Positions 7,725 through 16,846 of a stretch of DNA of 64,000 bases are shown here, piece after piece. The notes beneath the pieces are model-generated. The model did no database searches. It was not told the DNA's origin and was given only the letters and a program-made list of their open reading frames with translations. The stretch spans positions 124,001 to 188,000 of the forward strand of contig WMBV01000001.1 in NCBI GenBank assembly GCA_017745595.1. Direction: 5' to 3'. Numbering within the stretch: position 1 is the first letter of the stretch; every line of letters begins with the position of its first letter. A program made the translations under genes and the position numbers. This DNA comes from Bordetella petrii (lineage in GTDB: Bacteria > Pseudomonadota > Gammaproteobacteria > Burkholderiales > Burkholderiaceae_B).

Positions 7725-9722
7725 ATGCAAGCTCAGGGCGTGTTGTTCGGGCAGATCGCCGCCGTCTTCGGCATCGTGATCGCCGGTGTGTGGGGTGCCA
7801 CGCAATGGACCGCCGCCGCCTTGGGCTACCAGCTACGCCTGGGCGCGCCCTGGTTCGACTTCCACGGCACGCCGGTCTATTACCCGTGGAAGCTGTTCGA
7901 GTGGTGGTTCTTCTTCGACGCCTACGCGCCGCAGGTGTTCGACACCGGCGGCATGATCGCGGCGAGCAGCGGCCTGCTGGCCGTGGTGGTCGCCATCGCC
8001 ATGTCGGTGTGGCGCTCGCGCCAGGCGCGCAAAGTGACGACCTATGGCTCGGCCCGCTGGGCCGATGTCGCCGACATTCGCAAGGCCGGGCTGACGCAGC
8101 CCGCCGGCGTCTTTCTCGGCCAGCATGACGGCCACTACCTGCGGCACGAAGGGCCGGAACACGTCCTGACCTTTGCGCCCACGCGCTCGGGCAAGGGTGT
8201 GGGCCTGGTGGTGCCGACGCTGCTGTCCTGGCCGGCATCCGCCGTCATCCACGACATCAAGGGCGAGAACTGGCAGATCACCGCTGGCTGGCGCAGTCGA
8301 TTTAGCCACTGCCTGCTGTTCAACCCGACCGATGCCAGTTCGGCGGCCTACAACCCGTTGCTGGAAGTGAGGCGCGGCGCGCACGAGGTGCGCGACGTGC
8401 AGAACATCGCCGATATCCTGGTCGATCCCGAAGGGGCGCTGGAGAAGCGCAACCACTGGGAGAAGACCAGTCATGCGCTGCTGGTCGGCGCGATCCTGCA
8501 TGTGCTCTACGCGGGAGAGGACAAGACGCTGCGCGGCGTGGCGAACTTCCTCAGTGACCCGGCTTGCCCGTTCGAGCTGACGCTGCATCGGATGATGACC
8601 ACGCGGCATCTTGGAGATGTACCGCATCCCGTTGTCGCGTCCGCCGCCCGCGAAGTGCTCAACAAGTCGGACAACGAGCGTTCCGGCGTGTTGAGCACCG
8701 CCATGTCGTTCCTCGGCCTGTACCGTGATCCGACCGTGGCCGCAGTCACGTCGCGCTGCGACTGGCGCATCGCCGATCTGATCGCGTCTGCATCCCCTGT
8801 GTCGTTGTATCTGGTGGTGCCGCCTTCGGACATCAGCCGCACCAAGCCGCTGATCCGGTTGATCCTCAACCAGATCGGGCGACGGCTCACCGAGTCGCTC
8901 GATGGCAGCGACGGCATTGAGCGCCGCCACAAGCTGTTGCTGATGCTCGACGAGTTCTCGGCTCTGGGGCGCCTGGACTTCTTCGAGACGGCGCTGGCCT
9001 TCATGGCCGGCTACGGCATCCGCAGTTTCCTGATCGCGCAGTCGCTCAACCAGATCGACAAGGCGTATGGGCAGAACCATTCGATTCTGGACAACTGCCA
9101 TGTGCGCGTGACCTTCGCCACGAATGACGAACGCACGGCGAAACGGATCTCCGAAACGCTGGGCACGGCTACCGAACTGCGTGCGCAGCGGAACTACGCA
9201 GGCCATCGACTTGCGCCGTGGCTCGGCCACCTGATGGTGTCCCGCCAAGAGACGGCGCGGCCGCTACTGACGCCCGGCGAAGTCATGCAGCTTGCGCCAG
9301 ACGAATCAGTGGTGATGGTGTCCAGCGTCGCGCCGATCAAGGCCAAGAAGTTGCGCTACTACGCTGATGCCAATTTCAAGCAGCGGGTACTGCCGCCGCC
9401 TGCGCTAACGGCAGGCCGCTATGCCGATGTGCCGCCTGCACGTCCCGATGACTGGAGCGGTTTGGCGATCCCGGCCGTGCCTGCGGCACAGGCCACGGCA
9501 TCTGCCGATGACCTGGGTGGCTCCGACGACGGCGGCCCCCGCCGTCAGCCCGAGCTGTCCGAAACCGTCGCCTACGACCCCGAACCCGATTACACGCCCA
9601 GCGACTTGGCGCTGCTCGATGACGACGACATGCCCCCGCTGCTTCCCGACCAGTTCGACCCCGCCCTGCAACGCACGGCGCGGCTGGCATCTCTCGACCC
9701 CAACGACGGAATCGACATATGA
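7725..9722 (+). CDS. traG: Conjugative coupling protein TraG/VirD4 ATPase
   Basis: 665 residues. It brings the relaxase-bound DNA strand to the type IV secretion channel at the inner membrane. N-terminal membrane helices (about residues 5-100) precede the Walker A block APTRSGKG at 151-158, the normal form for this family. LLLMLDEFSALGRLDF is the Walker B region. The C-terminal tail is strongly acidic (ALLDDDDMPPLLPDQ). The ATG at 7725 is chosen because GGAGG lies just upstream; an earlier in-frame ATG at 7674 has none. It overlaps the next gene by 4 bp (ATGA). Confidence 0.95.
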   Translation: MQAQGVLFGQIAAVFGIVIAGVWGATQWTAAALGYQLRLGAPWFDFHGTPVYYPWKLFEWWFFFDAYAPQVFDTGGMIAASSGLLAVVVAIAMSVWRSRQARKVTTYGSARWADVADIRKAGLTQPAGVFLGQHDGHYLRHEGPEHVLTFAPTRSGKGVGLVVPTLLSWPASAVIHDIKGENWQITAGWRSRFSHCLLFNPTDASSAAYNPLLEVRRGAHEVRDVQNIADILVDPEGALEKRNHWEKTSHALLVGAILHVLYAGEDKTLRGVANFLSDPACPFELTLHRMMTTRHLGDVPHPVVASAAREVLNKSDNERSGVLSTAMSFLGLYRDPTVAAVTSRCDWRIADLIASASPVSLYLVVPPSDISRTKPLIRLILNQIGRRLTESLDGSDGIERRHKLLLMLDEFSALGRLDFFETALAFMAGYGIRSFLIAQSLNQIDKAYGQNHSILDNCHVRVTFATNDERTAKRISETLGTATELRAQRNYAGHRLAPWLGHLMVSRQETARPLLTPGEVMQLAPDESVVMVSSVAPIKAKKLRYYADANFKQRVLPPPALTAGRYADVPPARPDDWSGLAIPAVPAAQATASADDLGGSDDGGPRRQPELSETVAYDPEPDYTPSDLALLDDDDMPPLLPDQFDPALQRTARLASLDPNDGIDI

Positions 9723-10207
9723 GCCAATACCGATTGAACCTGTTCATCCAGCACGAGCACGCCAAGCGTCTGGACGAGCTGGCCGCGAAGAAAGGCGTGT
9801 CAAAGTCCAGCATCGTCGCCGCTGCCTTGGCGTCCTGGCTGTCACCCGATGCCGGCGACCAGCGTGAGGCCGCCATCGCCAAACGACTGGATCGCCTGTC
9901 GCGGCAGGCCGAGCGCCTGGAGCGTGACCAGAACATCCAGATCGAGACGCTGGCGCTATTCGTCCGCTACTACCTGACCGTCAGCACGCCGGTGCCGGAG
10001 GCCCATCAGGATGCGGCTCGCGCGCAGGGCAAGGCGCGCTTCGAGCAGTTCGTCGAACAGTTAGGCCGCCACCTGCTGCGTGGCCGCAGCCTGGTACGGG
10101 ACGTGGTGGAAGAACTGCATCCCCAGGATCGTGAGTTCGAGATGCGCATGGATGACGCGGCCGCGATGGCCGCCGCCCATGAACGCACTGCGGAGCGTGC
10201 GTCATGA
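9719..10207 (+). CDS. CopG-like ribbon-helix-helix protein of the transfer operon
   Basis: 162 residues. The N-terminus (YRLNLFIQHEHAKRLDELA, then KKGVSKSSIVAAAL) looks like a ribbon-helix-helix DNA-binding fold. A long, charged, probably coiled-coil tail follows. It sits between traG and trbB and overlaps both by 4 bp, the place where Tn4371-type elements carry a CopG-family gene. It may regulate the operon or act at the transfer origin; neither can be settled from sequence. Confidence 0.8.
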   Translation: MSQYRLNLFIQHEHAKRLDELAAKKGVSKSSIVAAALASWLSPDAGDQREAAIAKRLDRLSRQAERLERDQNIQIETLALFVRYYLTVSTPVPEAHQDAARAQGKARFEQFVEQLGRHLLRGRSLVRDVVEELHPQDREFEMRMDDAAAMAAAHERTAERAS

Positions 10208-11274
10208 GTGCCGTTCCTCAAATCCCGCCCGAACCGCGCTCATCCGCTGCAGCATCCCAGGATCGCCGCATCCAGATGCTGCGCACGGCGATGGGGCCGG
10301 TGATCGCCGCTGCGCTGGAAGACCCGGACGTGGTGGAAGTGATGCTCAACCCCGACCGGACATTGTGGGTGGATCGGCTGTCGTCTGGCCGTGCGCCGCT
10401 CGGCGTCGAACTGCCCGAAGCCGATGGCGAACGCATCATCCGCCTGGTCGCCGCCCATGTCGGTGCGGAGGTGCATCGCGGCCAACCGCTCTTGACCGCC
10501 GAACTGCCTGAAACCGGCGAACGCTTCGAGGGCATCCTGCCGCCCGCCGCACCCGGCCCGGCCTTTGCGCTGCGCAAGCGTGCCGTGAGCATCATCGGTC
10601 TGGATCGCTATGTGGCTGATGGCATCCTGACCACTGGGCAGGCCGAGTTTCTGCGTCATGCCGTGCGCGAGCGGCACAACATCCTGATCGCCGGAGGCAC
10701 CAGCACCGGCAAGATCACGCTGGCCAATGCCTTGCTGGCCGAGATCGCCGCCACCGGCGACCGCGTGCTGGTGCTCGAAGACACCATCGAACTGCAATGC
10801 GCGGCCCGCGACCATGTGCCGCTGCGCACCCGCGCCGGCGTCGTGTCCATGACCGAGCTGGTGCGGGCCACGATGCGCCTGCGGCCCGACCGCGTGATCG
10901 TCGGCGAAGTGCGCGGCGGCGAAGCGCTGGATCTGGTGAAGGTCTGGGGCACCGGCCACCCCGGCGGCATCGCCACCATTCATGCCGGCTCCGCGTTGGG
11001 CGCGCTGCTGCGCCTGGAGCAACTGATCCTCGAAGTGGCGGTGAATCCGCCCCGCGCCCTGATCGCCGAGGCGGTCAATGTCGTGATCCACATCGCAGGC
11101 CGCGGCCGCAAGCGCCACGTCGAAACCATTTCCCGCGTCGTCGGTTTCGACGGCGCGGGCTACCGCCTGGCGGATGCGCTGGAAGCGACGCTTCCCGAGC
11201 TGCCGCCGGTTCCTCTTACAGCCGCTGCCGCTACGCCTTCCTCGATCCCTGAACAACCTGGAGAACTGCCATGA
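10204..11274 (+). CDS. trbB: TrbB/VirB11-type secretion ATPase with altered Walker A
   Basis: 356 residues. A hexameric traffic ATPase of the mating-pair type IV secretion system. The VirB11 layout is complete: N-terminal domain, nucleotide-binding site, LVLEDTIELQC, RATMRLRPDRVIVGEVRGGEA and GHPGGIATIHA. The P-loop reads AGGTSTGKITLANAL. The residue after the catalytic Lys170 is Ile171 (codon ATC at 10714-10716), where the family has Thr or Ser to hold magnesium. A single C-to-T change from ACC would explain it, so the ATPase may be weak or dead. The rest of the gene is intact. It overlaps both neighbours by 4 bp. Confidence 0.95.
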   Translation: MSAVPQIPPEPRSSAAASQDRRIQMLRTAMGPVIAAALEDPDVVEVMLNPDRTLWVDRLSSGRAPLGVELPEADGERIIRLVAAHVGAEVHRGQPLLTAELPETGERFEGILPPAAPGPAFALRKRAVSIIGLDRYVADGILTTGQAEFLRHAVRERHNILIAGGTSTGKITLANALLAEIAATGDRVLVLEDTIELQCAARDHVPLRTRAGVVSMTELVRATMRLRPDRVIVGEVRGGEALDLVKVWGTGHPGGIATIHAGSALGALLRLEQLILEVAVNPPRALIAEAVNVVIHIAGRGRKRHVETISRVVGFDGAGYRLADALEATLPELPPVPLTAAAATPSSIPEQPGELP

Positions 11275-11657
11275 CGCACGTTGATGCTTTCCGTCTTTCT
11301 GTAAACCCGCTTTCCCCGCTGCCCATGCTGGCGCGTTTGCATCGCCTGGCCCGACCCGCAGGACAAGGGTTGCTGCTCGCGGTGTTGATGCTGTTGCTGG
11401 CGGGCACGGCGCAGGCCGCCGGTTCCTCAATGCCGTGGGAAGGCCCGCTGCAATCCATTCTCGAATCCATCCAGGGGCCGGTAGCCCGCATCGTCGCGGT
11501 GATCATCATCATCGCCACCGGCCTGGCGTTGGCCTTCGGCGATACCAGTGGCGGCTTTCGCAAGCTGATCCAGATCGTCTTCGGCCTGTCCATCGCCTTC
11601 GCGGCTTCGAGCTTCTTCCTGTCGTTCTTCAGCTTCTCCGGCGGGGCCGTCGTATGA
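11271..11657 (+). CDS. trbC: TrbC/VirB2-type conjugative pilin
   Basis: 128 residues, the precursor of the conjugative pilus subunit. A long N-terminal leader ends at AGTAQAAGSS, a likely signal-peptidase site. Two hydrophobic helices follow (VARIVAVIIIIATGLALAF and QIVFGLSIAFAASSFFLSF) joined by a short polar loop, as in VirB2-like pilins. It overlaps trbB and trbD by 4 bp each. Confidence 0.92.
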   Translation: MTHVDAFRLSVNPLSPLPMLARLHRLARPAGQGLLLAVLMLLLAGTAQAAGSSMPWEGPLQSILESIQGPVARIVAVIIIIATGLALAFGDTSGGFRKLIQIVFGLSIAFAASSFFLSFFSFSGGAVV

Positions 11658-11923
11658 GCACGGCCACCGATCTTCCGGGCTTTGAAGTGCCGCTGCATCG
11701 CTCGCTGACCGAGCCGATCCTGCTGGGCGGTGCGCCGCGCACCGTGGCGATTGCCAACGGCACGCTGGCCGCCGCCGTCGGGCTGGGCCTGCAACTGTGG
11801 ATTCCCGGCGTGGTGCTCTGGATCGCCGGCCATTCGCTGGCGGTCTGGGGCGCGCGCGTCGATCCGCAGTTCATGCAGGTCTTCGCCCGGCACATCAAGC
11901 ACAAGCCGCTGCTGGACGCATAG
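11654..11923 (+). CDS. trbD: TrbD/VirB3-type membrane protein
   Basis: 89 residues. It begins FEVPLHRSLTEPILLGGAPR, the family signature, followed by a paired hydrophobic stretch of about 40 residues. It works with the TrbE ATPase at the inner membrane. The start ATG at 11654 lies in the ATGA overlap with trbC; an upstream in-frame extension reads across trbC and is not used. Confidence 0.92.
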   Translation: MSTATDLPGFEVPLHRSLTEPILLGGAPRTVAIANGTLAAAVGLGLQLWIPGVVLWIAGHSLAVWGARVDPQFMQVFARHIKHKPLLDA

Positions 11924-11935
11924 GGGAGTGCCGAC

Positions 11936-14383
11936 ATGCTGAACCTTGCCGAATACCGCCAGCGGCCCGCACTGCTGGCCGACTGGCTGCCCTGGGCCGG
12001 GCTGATCGGGCCGGGCGTCGTCTTGAACAAGGATGGCTCGTTCCAGCGCACGGCACATTTTCGCGGGCCGGATCTGAACAGCGCCACGCAAGGCGAGCTG
12101 ATCGCCACGTCGGCACGCTTGAACAACGCACTGCGCCGCCTGGGGTCGGGCTGGGCCTTGTTCATCGAAGCCGAGCGCTGCGCAGCGGCGGGCTATCCAC
12201 GTTCCGATTTCCCCGAGCCGTTGTCCTGGCTGGTGGAGGAAGAACGCCGTGCAGCCTTCGAGGAATCCGGCCACCACTACGAGAGCGCCTATCACCTGAC
12301 GCTGGCCTACCTGCCACCAGAAGAATCCCGCGCCCGTGCCGCCAAGATGCTCTATGAGAATGCGCCGGGCGATGGCGTGGACTGGCAGGGTCGGCTGGAA
12401 GCCTTCGTGGCGGAAACGGATCGCGTGTTCGACCTGCTCGACGGCGTGATGCCGGAGATTGCCTGGCTCGATGACAGCCAGACACTGACTTACCTGCACG
12501 CCACGGTGTCCACGCGGCGCTACCGCGTCGGCGTACCCGAGGTGCCATTCCACATCGACGCATTGCTGGCCGACTCCGCGCTGGTCGGTGGTCTGGCACC
12601 CATGCTGGGCGATCAGCACCTGCGCGTGGTGTCGGTGCGAGGCTTTCCGACCTCGACTTGGCCGGGGATTTTGGACGACCTCAACCGCTTGGGCTTCGGC
12701 TATCGTTGGGCAACCCGGTTCCTTTGCCTCGACAAAGCCGAAGCGGAAAAAGAGCTTGGACGCCTGCGTCGCCAGTGGTTCGCCAAGCGCAAGAATGTCG
12801 TCGCGCTGTTGCGTGAAACGATCTTCCAGCAGGAAAGCCCGCTGGTCGATACCGACGCCAACAACAAGGCCGCCGATGCAGACGCCGCCTTGCAAGAACT
12901 GGGCAGCGATCAGGTGGCCTTCGGCTACCTGACGGCTACCGTGACAGTGCTCGACACCGACCCTGCCGTGGCCGACGAGAAGCTGCGCATGGTAGAGCGC
13001 GTCATTCAGGGGCGCGGCTTCGTCACCATCCCCGAAACCTTGAACGCGGTGGATGCCTGGCTGTCGTCCATTCCCGGTAACGCCTACGCGAATGTGCGCC
13101 AGCCCATCGTCTCGACGCTGAACCTGACGCACATGATGCCGCTGTCCGCCGTGTGGGCCGGGCCGGAGAAGAACGCGCATCTGGATGGCCCGCCGCTGAT
13201 CGTCACCCGCACCGATGGCGCGACGCCGTTCCGGCTGGTGACGCACATCGGCGATGTGGGCCACACGCTGGTCGCCGGGCCAACCGGCATGGGCAAGTCG
13301 GTGCTGCTCGCCACGCTGGCAATGCAGTTTCGCCGCTATCCCGGCTCGCGCATCTTCGCCTTCGACATGGGCCGCTCGATGCGCGCCACCATCCTCGGGC
13401 TGGGCGGCGAGCATTACGACCTCGGCAATGACGGGGCGATTGCTTTTCAGCCATTGGCCCGCATCGACCAGGAGGGCTACCGCACCTGGGCCGCCGAATG
13501 GGTGGAAGGCCGCCTGTTGCATGAAGGTGTCGTCATTGGCCCGGACGAGAAGGCTGCGATCTGGTCGGCACTAGGCAGCTTGGCCGGTGCGCCAGCGGAG
13601 CAACGCACGCTGACGGGCCTGTCGGTACTGCTGCAATCGAACGCACTGCGCCAGGCGCTTGCGCCCTATGTGCTGGGCGGTGCCCACGGCAAGCTGCTGG
13701 ATGCCGATGCCGACCGCCTGGGTTCCGGCGGCGTGCAGTGCTTCGAGATGGAAGAACTGATGCACAGCAAGGCGGCGGTGCTGGCCGTGCTGGGCTACCT
13801 GTTCGCCCGCTTCGATGAACGCTTCGACGGCGCGCCCACGCTGCTGATCCTCGATGAAGCCTGGCTGTTCCTCGATGACCCTGTGTTCGCCGCCCGCATT
13901 CGCCAGTGGCTCAAGACGCTGCGCAAGAAGAATGTCAGCGTCATGTTCGCCACGCAGTCGCTGGCCGACATCAAGGATTCGAGCATTGCACCGGCGGTGA
14001 TTGAAAGCTGCGCCAGTCGGATCTTTCTCCCTAATCCGCAGGCCACCGAGCCGCAGATTCGCACGATCTACGAAGGCTTTGGGCTGAACTCTCGCCAGAT
14101 CGAGATCGTGGCGACCGCGCAGCCCAAGCGGGACTACTACTACCAATCGCGTCTGGGCAATCGCCTGTTCGACCTCGACCTGGGGCCAACCACGCTGGCC
14201 TTCGCCGGGGCATCCACCCCACAAGACCAACGCGACATGGATCGCATGCTGCTGGACGCAGGCACACCTGGCTTTGCCGGTGCCTGGCTACGTCATCGCG
14301 GCCTCGATTGGGCGGCCGACCTGTTGCCGTCCGCACCGGCGGCCACTTCCTTTCTTTCCCAACCACAGGAGAACTTGCCATGA
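11936..14383 (+). CDS. trbE: TrbE/VirB4-type conjugation ATPase
   Basis: 815 residues, the full length for TrbE. It is the largest ATPase of the secretion channel. The Walker A block AGPTGMGKS has Lys454 and is normal. LLILDEAWLFLDD is Walker B and FATQSLADI a downstream conserved block. GGGGAGTG precedes the start. It overlaps trbJ by 4 bp (ATGA). Confidence 0.97.
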   Translation: MLNLAEYRQRPALLADWLPWAGLIGPGVVLNKDGSFQRTAHFRGPDLNSATQGELIATSARLNNALRRLGSGWALFIEAERCAAAGYPRSDFPEPLSWLVEEERRAAFEESGHHYESAYHLTLAYLPPEESRARAAKMLYENAPGDGVDWQGRLEAFVAETDRVFDLLDGVMPEIAWLDDSQTLTYLHATVSTRRYRVGVPEVPFHIDALLADSALVGGLAPMLGDQHLRVVSVRGFPTSTWPGILDDLNRLGFGYRWATRFLCLDKAEAEKELGRLRRQWFAKRKNVVALLRETIFQQESPLVDTDANNKAADADAALQELGSDQVAFGYLTATVTVLDTDPAVADEKLRMVERVIQGRGFVTIPETLNAVDAWLSSIPGNAYANVRQPIVSTLNLTHMMPLSAVWAGPEKNAHLDGPPLIVTRTDGATPFRLVTHIGDVGHTLVAGPTGMGKSVLLATLAMQFRRYPGSRIFAFDMGRSMRATILGLGGEHYDLGNDGAIAFQPLARIDQEGYRTWAAEWVEGRLLHEGVVIGPDEKAAIWSALGSLAGAPAEQRTLTGLSVLLQSNALRQALAPYVLGGAHGKLLDADADRLGSGGVQCFEMEELMHSKAAVLAVLGYLFARFDERFDGAPTLLILDEAWLFLDDPVFAARIRQWLKTLRKKNVSVMFATQSLADIKDSSIAPAVIESCASRIFLPNPQATEPQIRTIYEGFGLNSRQIEIVATAQPKRDYYYQSRLGNRLFDLDLGPTTLAFAGASTPQDQRDMDRMLLDAGTPGFAGAWLRHRGLDWAADLLPSAPAATSFLSQPQENLP

Positions 14384-15123
14384 AGACCAAGCCCCGTCTG
14401 CTGTCTGTCTCGCTTGCCGCCGTGCTGTCGGTGTCGCTGCTAATCGTTCAGCCCGCATCCGCGCTGACGGTGTTCGACCCGTCCAACTTCGTGCAGAACA
14501 CGCTGACCGCCGTGCGCACGTTGGAGCAGATCAACAACCAGATCAACCAACTCCAGAACGAAGCACAGATGCTGATGAACCAGGCGCGCAATCTGGCGAA
14601 TCTGGACTTCAACATCGTCAATCGCCTGCGCTCGACGCTCGCCACGACCGAACGCCTGATCGCCGAGGCACGCGGCCTGGCCTACGACGTGCAGAGCATG
14701 GATGCGACCTTCGCCCGGCTGTACCCGGAGCAGTACGCCGCGACTGTCAGCGGCGACCAGATGGTGCGCGACGCGCAGGAGCGCTGGAAGAACACCTTGA
14801 ATGGCCTGCATACCGCGATGCGGATGCAGGCGCAGGTGTCGCAGAACCTGGCAAAAGACGAAAGCGCACTGTCCGATCTGGTCAGCCAAAGTCAGTCCGC
14901 CACCGGCGCGCTGCAAGCCATGCAGGCGACCAACCAGCTTCTGGCCTTGCAGGCCAAGCAGTCCATCCAGGCGCAGCAACTCCAGATCACGCAGGAACGC
15001 GCCGCCGCGCTGGAACTGGCACGCCAAGCAGCGGCTGTCGAGCGTGGCCGTGAAGTGACGCGCCGCTTCCTGGGTGATGGCACGCCGTACACGCCGCAGC
15101 GCGTGGATTTCTACGGCAACTGA
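14380..15123 (+). CDS. trbJ: TrbJ/VirB5-type mating-pair protein
   Basis: 247 residues with a cleavable signal peptide ending PASALTV. The mature part is mostly helical and Gln/Asn-rich (LEQINNQINQLQNEAQML), as in TrbJ/VirB5 pilus-tip proteins. The ATG at 14380 sits in the trbE stop overlap, so translation is coupled. The C-terminus TPYTPQRVDFYGN resembles the end of the small lipoprotein at 7228. Confidence 0.92.
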   Translation: MKTKPRLLSVSLAAVLSVSLLIVQPASALTVFDPSNFVQNTLTAVRTLEQINNQINQLQNEAQMLMNQARNLANLDFNIVNRLRSTLATTERLIAEARGLAYDVQSMDATFARLYPEQYAATVSGDQMVRDAQERWKNTLNGLHTAMRMQAQVSQNLAKDESALSDLVSQSQSATGALQAMQATNQLLALQAKQSIQAQQLQITQERAAALELARQAAAVERGREVTRRFLGDGTPYTPQRVDFYGN

Positions 15124-15135
15124 CGGGAGACGGCC

Positions 15136-15438
15136 ATGCGATGCGTTTCCTTGCTGCTTCCCGTGCTGCTGGTCGCTTGCAGCCAGCAGCCGACCGAAGA
15201 CCTGGTCGCTGATCCCGTGCGGCTCAAGGCTTTGCGTGTGCAGTGTGCCGCCGACAGGACGGCCGCAGGCGAAGACGCCTGCCTGCCCGCGGCCGACGCT
15301 TTCCGGCGGCGCTTCGTCGCCGGTGAAACCGGGCCTGACGAGTTCCGCACGTTGGCCGATCTGCCGCCGATCCCGCCGAGCTTCGACTCGCCCATCAGTG
15401 ACCAGGGCGCCATGCCCTTCGAGGGGGACGTGCCATGA
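15136..15438 (+). CDS. Second EexN/TrbK-like small lipoprotein
   Basis: 100 residues. The signal peptide ends in LLVAC, giving a lipidated Cys15. It then reads EDLVADPVRLKALRVQCAAD, the same core as the lipoprotein at 7228, followed by a Pro-rich tail. Its place right after trbJ is where RP4-type modules carry trbK, the entry-exclusion gene. It overlaps trbL by 4 bp. Exclusion activity is inferred from position and family. Confidence 0.75.
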   Translation: MRCVSLLLPVLLVACSQQPTEDLVADPVRLKALRVQCAADRTAAGEDACLPAADAFRRRFVAGETGPDEFRTLADLPPIPPSFDSPISDQGAMPFEGDVP

Positions 15439-16829
15439 ATGACGTGACCGTGATCGACCGATTTCTCGCTACCTTCTCGCGCTACATCGACTCGGGCTTT
15501 GGGCTGCTGCAGGGCGAAGTCGCGTTCCTCACCGCCACGCTGATCGTCATCGACATGACGATTGCCGGGCTGTACTGGGCGATGAGCCACGCCACCGATC
15601 AGGGCGATGATGTGATCGCCAAACTGCTGCGCAAGGTGCTTTACGTCGGTGCCTTCGCCTACATCATCAACAACTTCAACTGGCTGGCCAGCATTGTCTT
15701 CCGCTCGTTCGCGGGCCTCGGCCTGACGGCCAGCGGCTCGACGATGAGCATGGGCGAATTCCTGCAACCGGGACGCTTGGCCAAGACCGGCATCGACGCG
15801 GCGGCCCCCATTCTTGAGCAGATCAGCGACATGGCGGGCTTCCCCGAAGTGTTCGTGAACATGACGCCCATCGTGGTCATGTTCCTGGCCTGGGCGGTGG
15901 TGATCCTGTGTTTCTTCGTGCTGGCGATCCAGCTTTTCATCACGCTGATCGAGTTCAAACTGACCACGCTCGCGGGCTTCGTGCTGGTGCCGTTCGCGCT
16001 GTGGAACAAGACCAGCTTCCTCGCCGAGAAGGTGCTGGGCAACGTGGTGTCCTCGGGCATCAAGGTGCTGGTGCTGGCCGTCATCGTCGGCATCGGCTCG
16101 GGCCTGTTTGCCGAGTTCCAGGTGCATCCGGCCGAGCCGTCCATCGACCATGCAGTGGTCATCATGCTGGCCTCGCTCACGCTGCTGGCGTTGGGGATCT
16201 TCGGGCCGGGCATTGCCACCGGGCTGGTATCCGGTGCACCGCAGCTTGGCGCAGGCGCGATGGCCGGTGCTGCGATTGGTGCCGCAGGCGCGGCGGTTGC
16301 CGTAGGTGCCGCCGCCACCGGCGTGGGCGGTGCCGTGATGGCCGGAGCGCGCATGGCACCGGCTGCCGCCAAGCTCGCCGGGGCTGGCGCGCGGGCCGCG
16401 ACTTCGGCGGCTGGCAGCGCGAAGTCGGCTTTCCAGGCCGGTTCTGCCGCTGCGGGCGGCGGAGCCAAAGGCGCGATGGCTGGACTGGGCAGTGTCGCCA
16501 AGGGCGGCGCACAGGCCGCTGGCCAGCGCGCCGGTGCAGGCATCAAAGCGGCGGCAGCCAAGGCGGCCGCGCCATTCAAAGCAGGCTGGCAAGGCTCCGG
16601 CACCGATGGTGGCTCAGGCGGTGGCGCTGCCAGTTCCGGGCAGGCCACCGCAGGCGATGCCGCTGGCGACACGGCCAACGCGCAGAAGCAGGAAAAACCG
16701 GGCTGGGCCAAGCGCCTGCAACGCCGCCAACGACTCACCCAGGCCACCACCACGGCCGCGCACACGCTGCGCGGTGGCGACGGCGGCGGTTCGGGCCAAG
16801 GCCCGAGTCTGCGAGATTCCGATAGCTGA
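15435..16829 (+). CDS. trbL: TrbL/VirB6-type polytopic membrane protein
   Basis: 464 residues. At least five hydrophobic segments lie in the first 270 residues, for example LTATLIVIDMTIAGLYWAM and VVIMLASLTLLALGIFGPG. The last 190 residues are a low-complexity tail dominated by Ala and Gly with scattered Lys. TrbL proteins have such a tail, so it is not a sign of decay. It forms part of the inner-membrane channel. Confidence 0.93.
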   Translation: MNDVTVIDRFLATFSRYIDSGFGLLQGEVAFLTATLIVIDMTIAGLYWAMSHATDQGDDVIAKLLRKVLYVGAFAYIINNFNWLASIVFRSFAGLGLTASGSTMSMGEFLQPGRLAKTGIDAAAPILEQISDMAGFPEVFVNMTPIVVMFLAWAVVILCFFVLAIQLFITLIEFKLTTLAGFVLVPFALWNKTSFLAEKVLGNVVSSGIKVLVLAVIVGIGSGLFAEFQVHPAEPSIDHAVVIMLASLTLLALGIFGPGIATGLVSGAPQLGAGAMAGAAIGAAGAAVAVGAAATGVGGAVMAGARMAPAAAKLAGAGARAATSAAGSAKSAFQAGSAAAGGGAKGAMAGLGSVAKGGAQAAGQRAGAGIKAAAAKAAAPFKAGWQGSGTDGGSGGGAASSGQATAGDAAGDTANAQKQEKPGWAKRLQRRQRLTQATTTAAHTLRGGDGGGSGQGPSLRDSDS

Positions 16830-16846
16830 CTTTCAAGGAGAACGCC

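Noticed and set aside
15435-16829. trbL as a decayed gene because of its Ala/Gly tail
   Set aside because: Family members have the same kind of tail, the frame is open throughout and both ends join neighbours normally.
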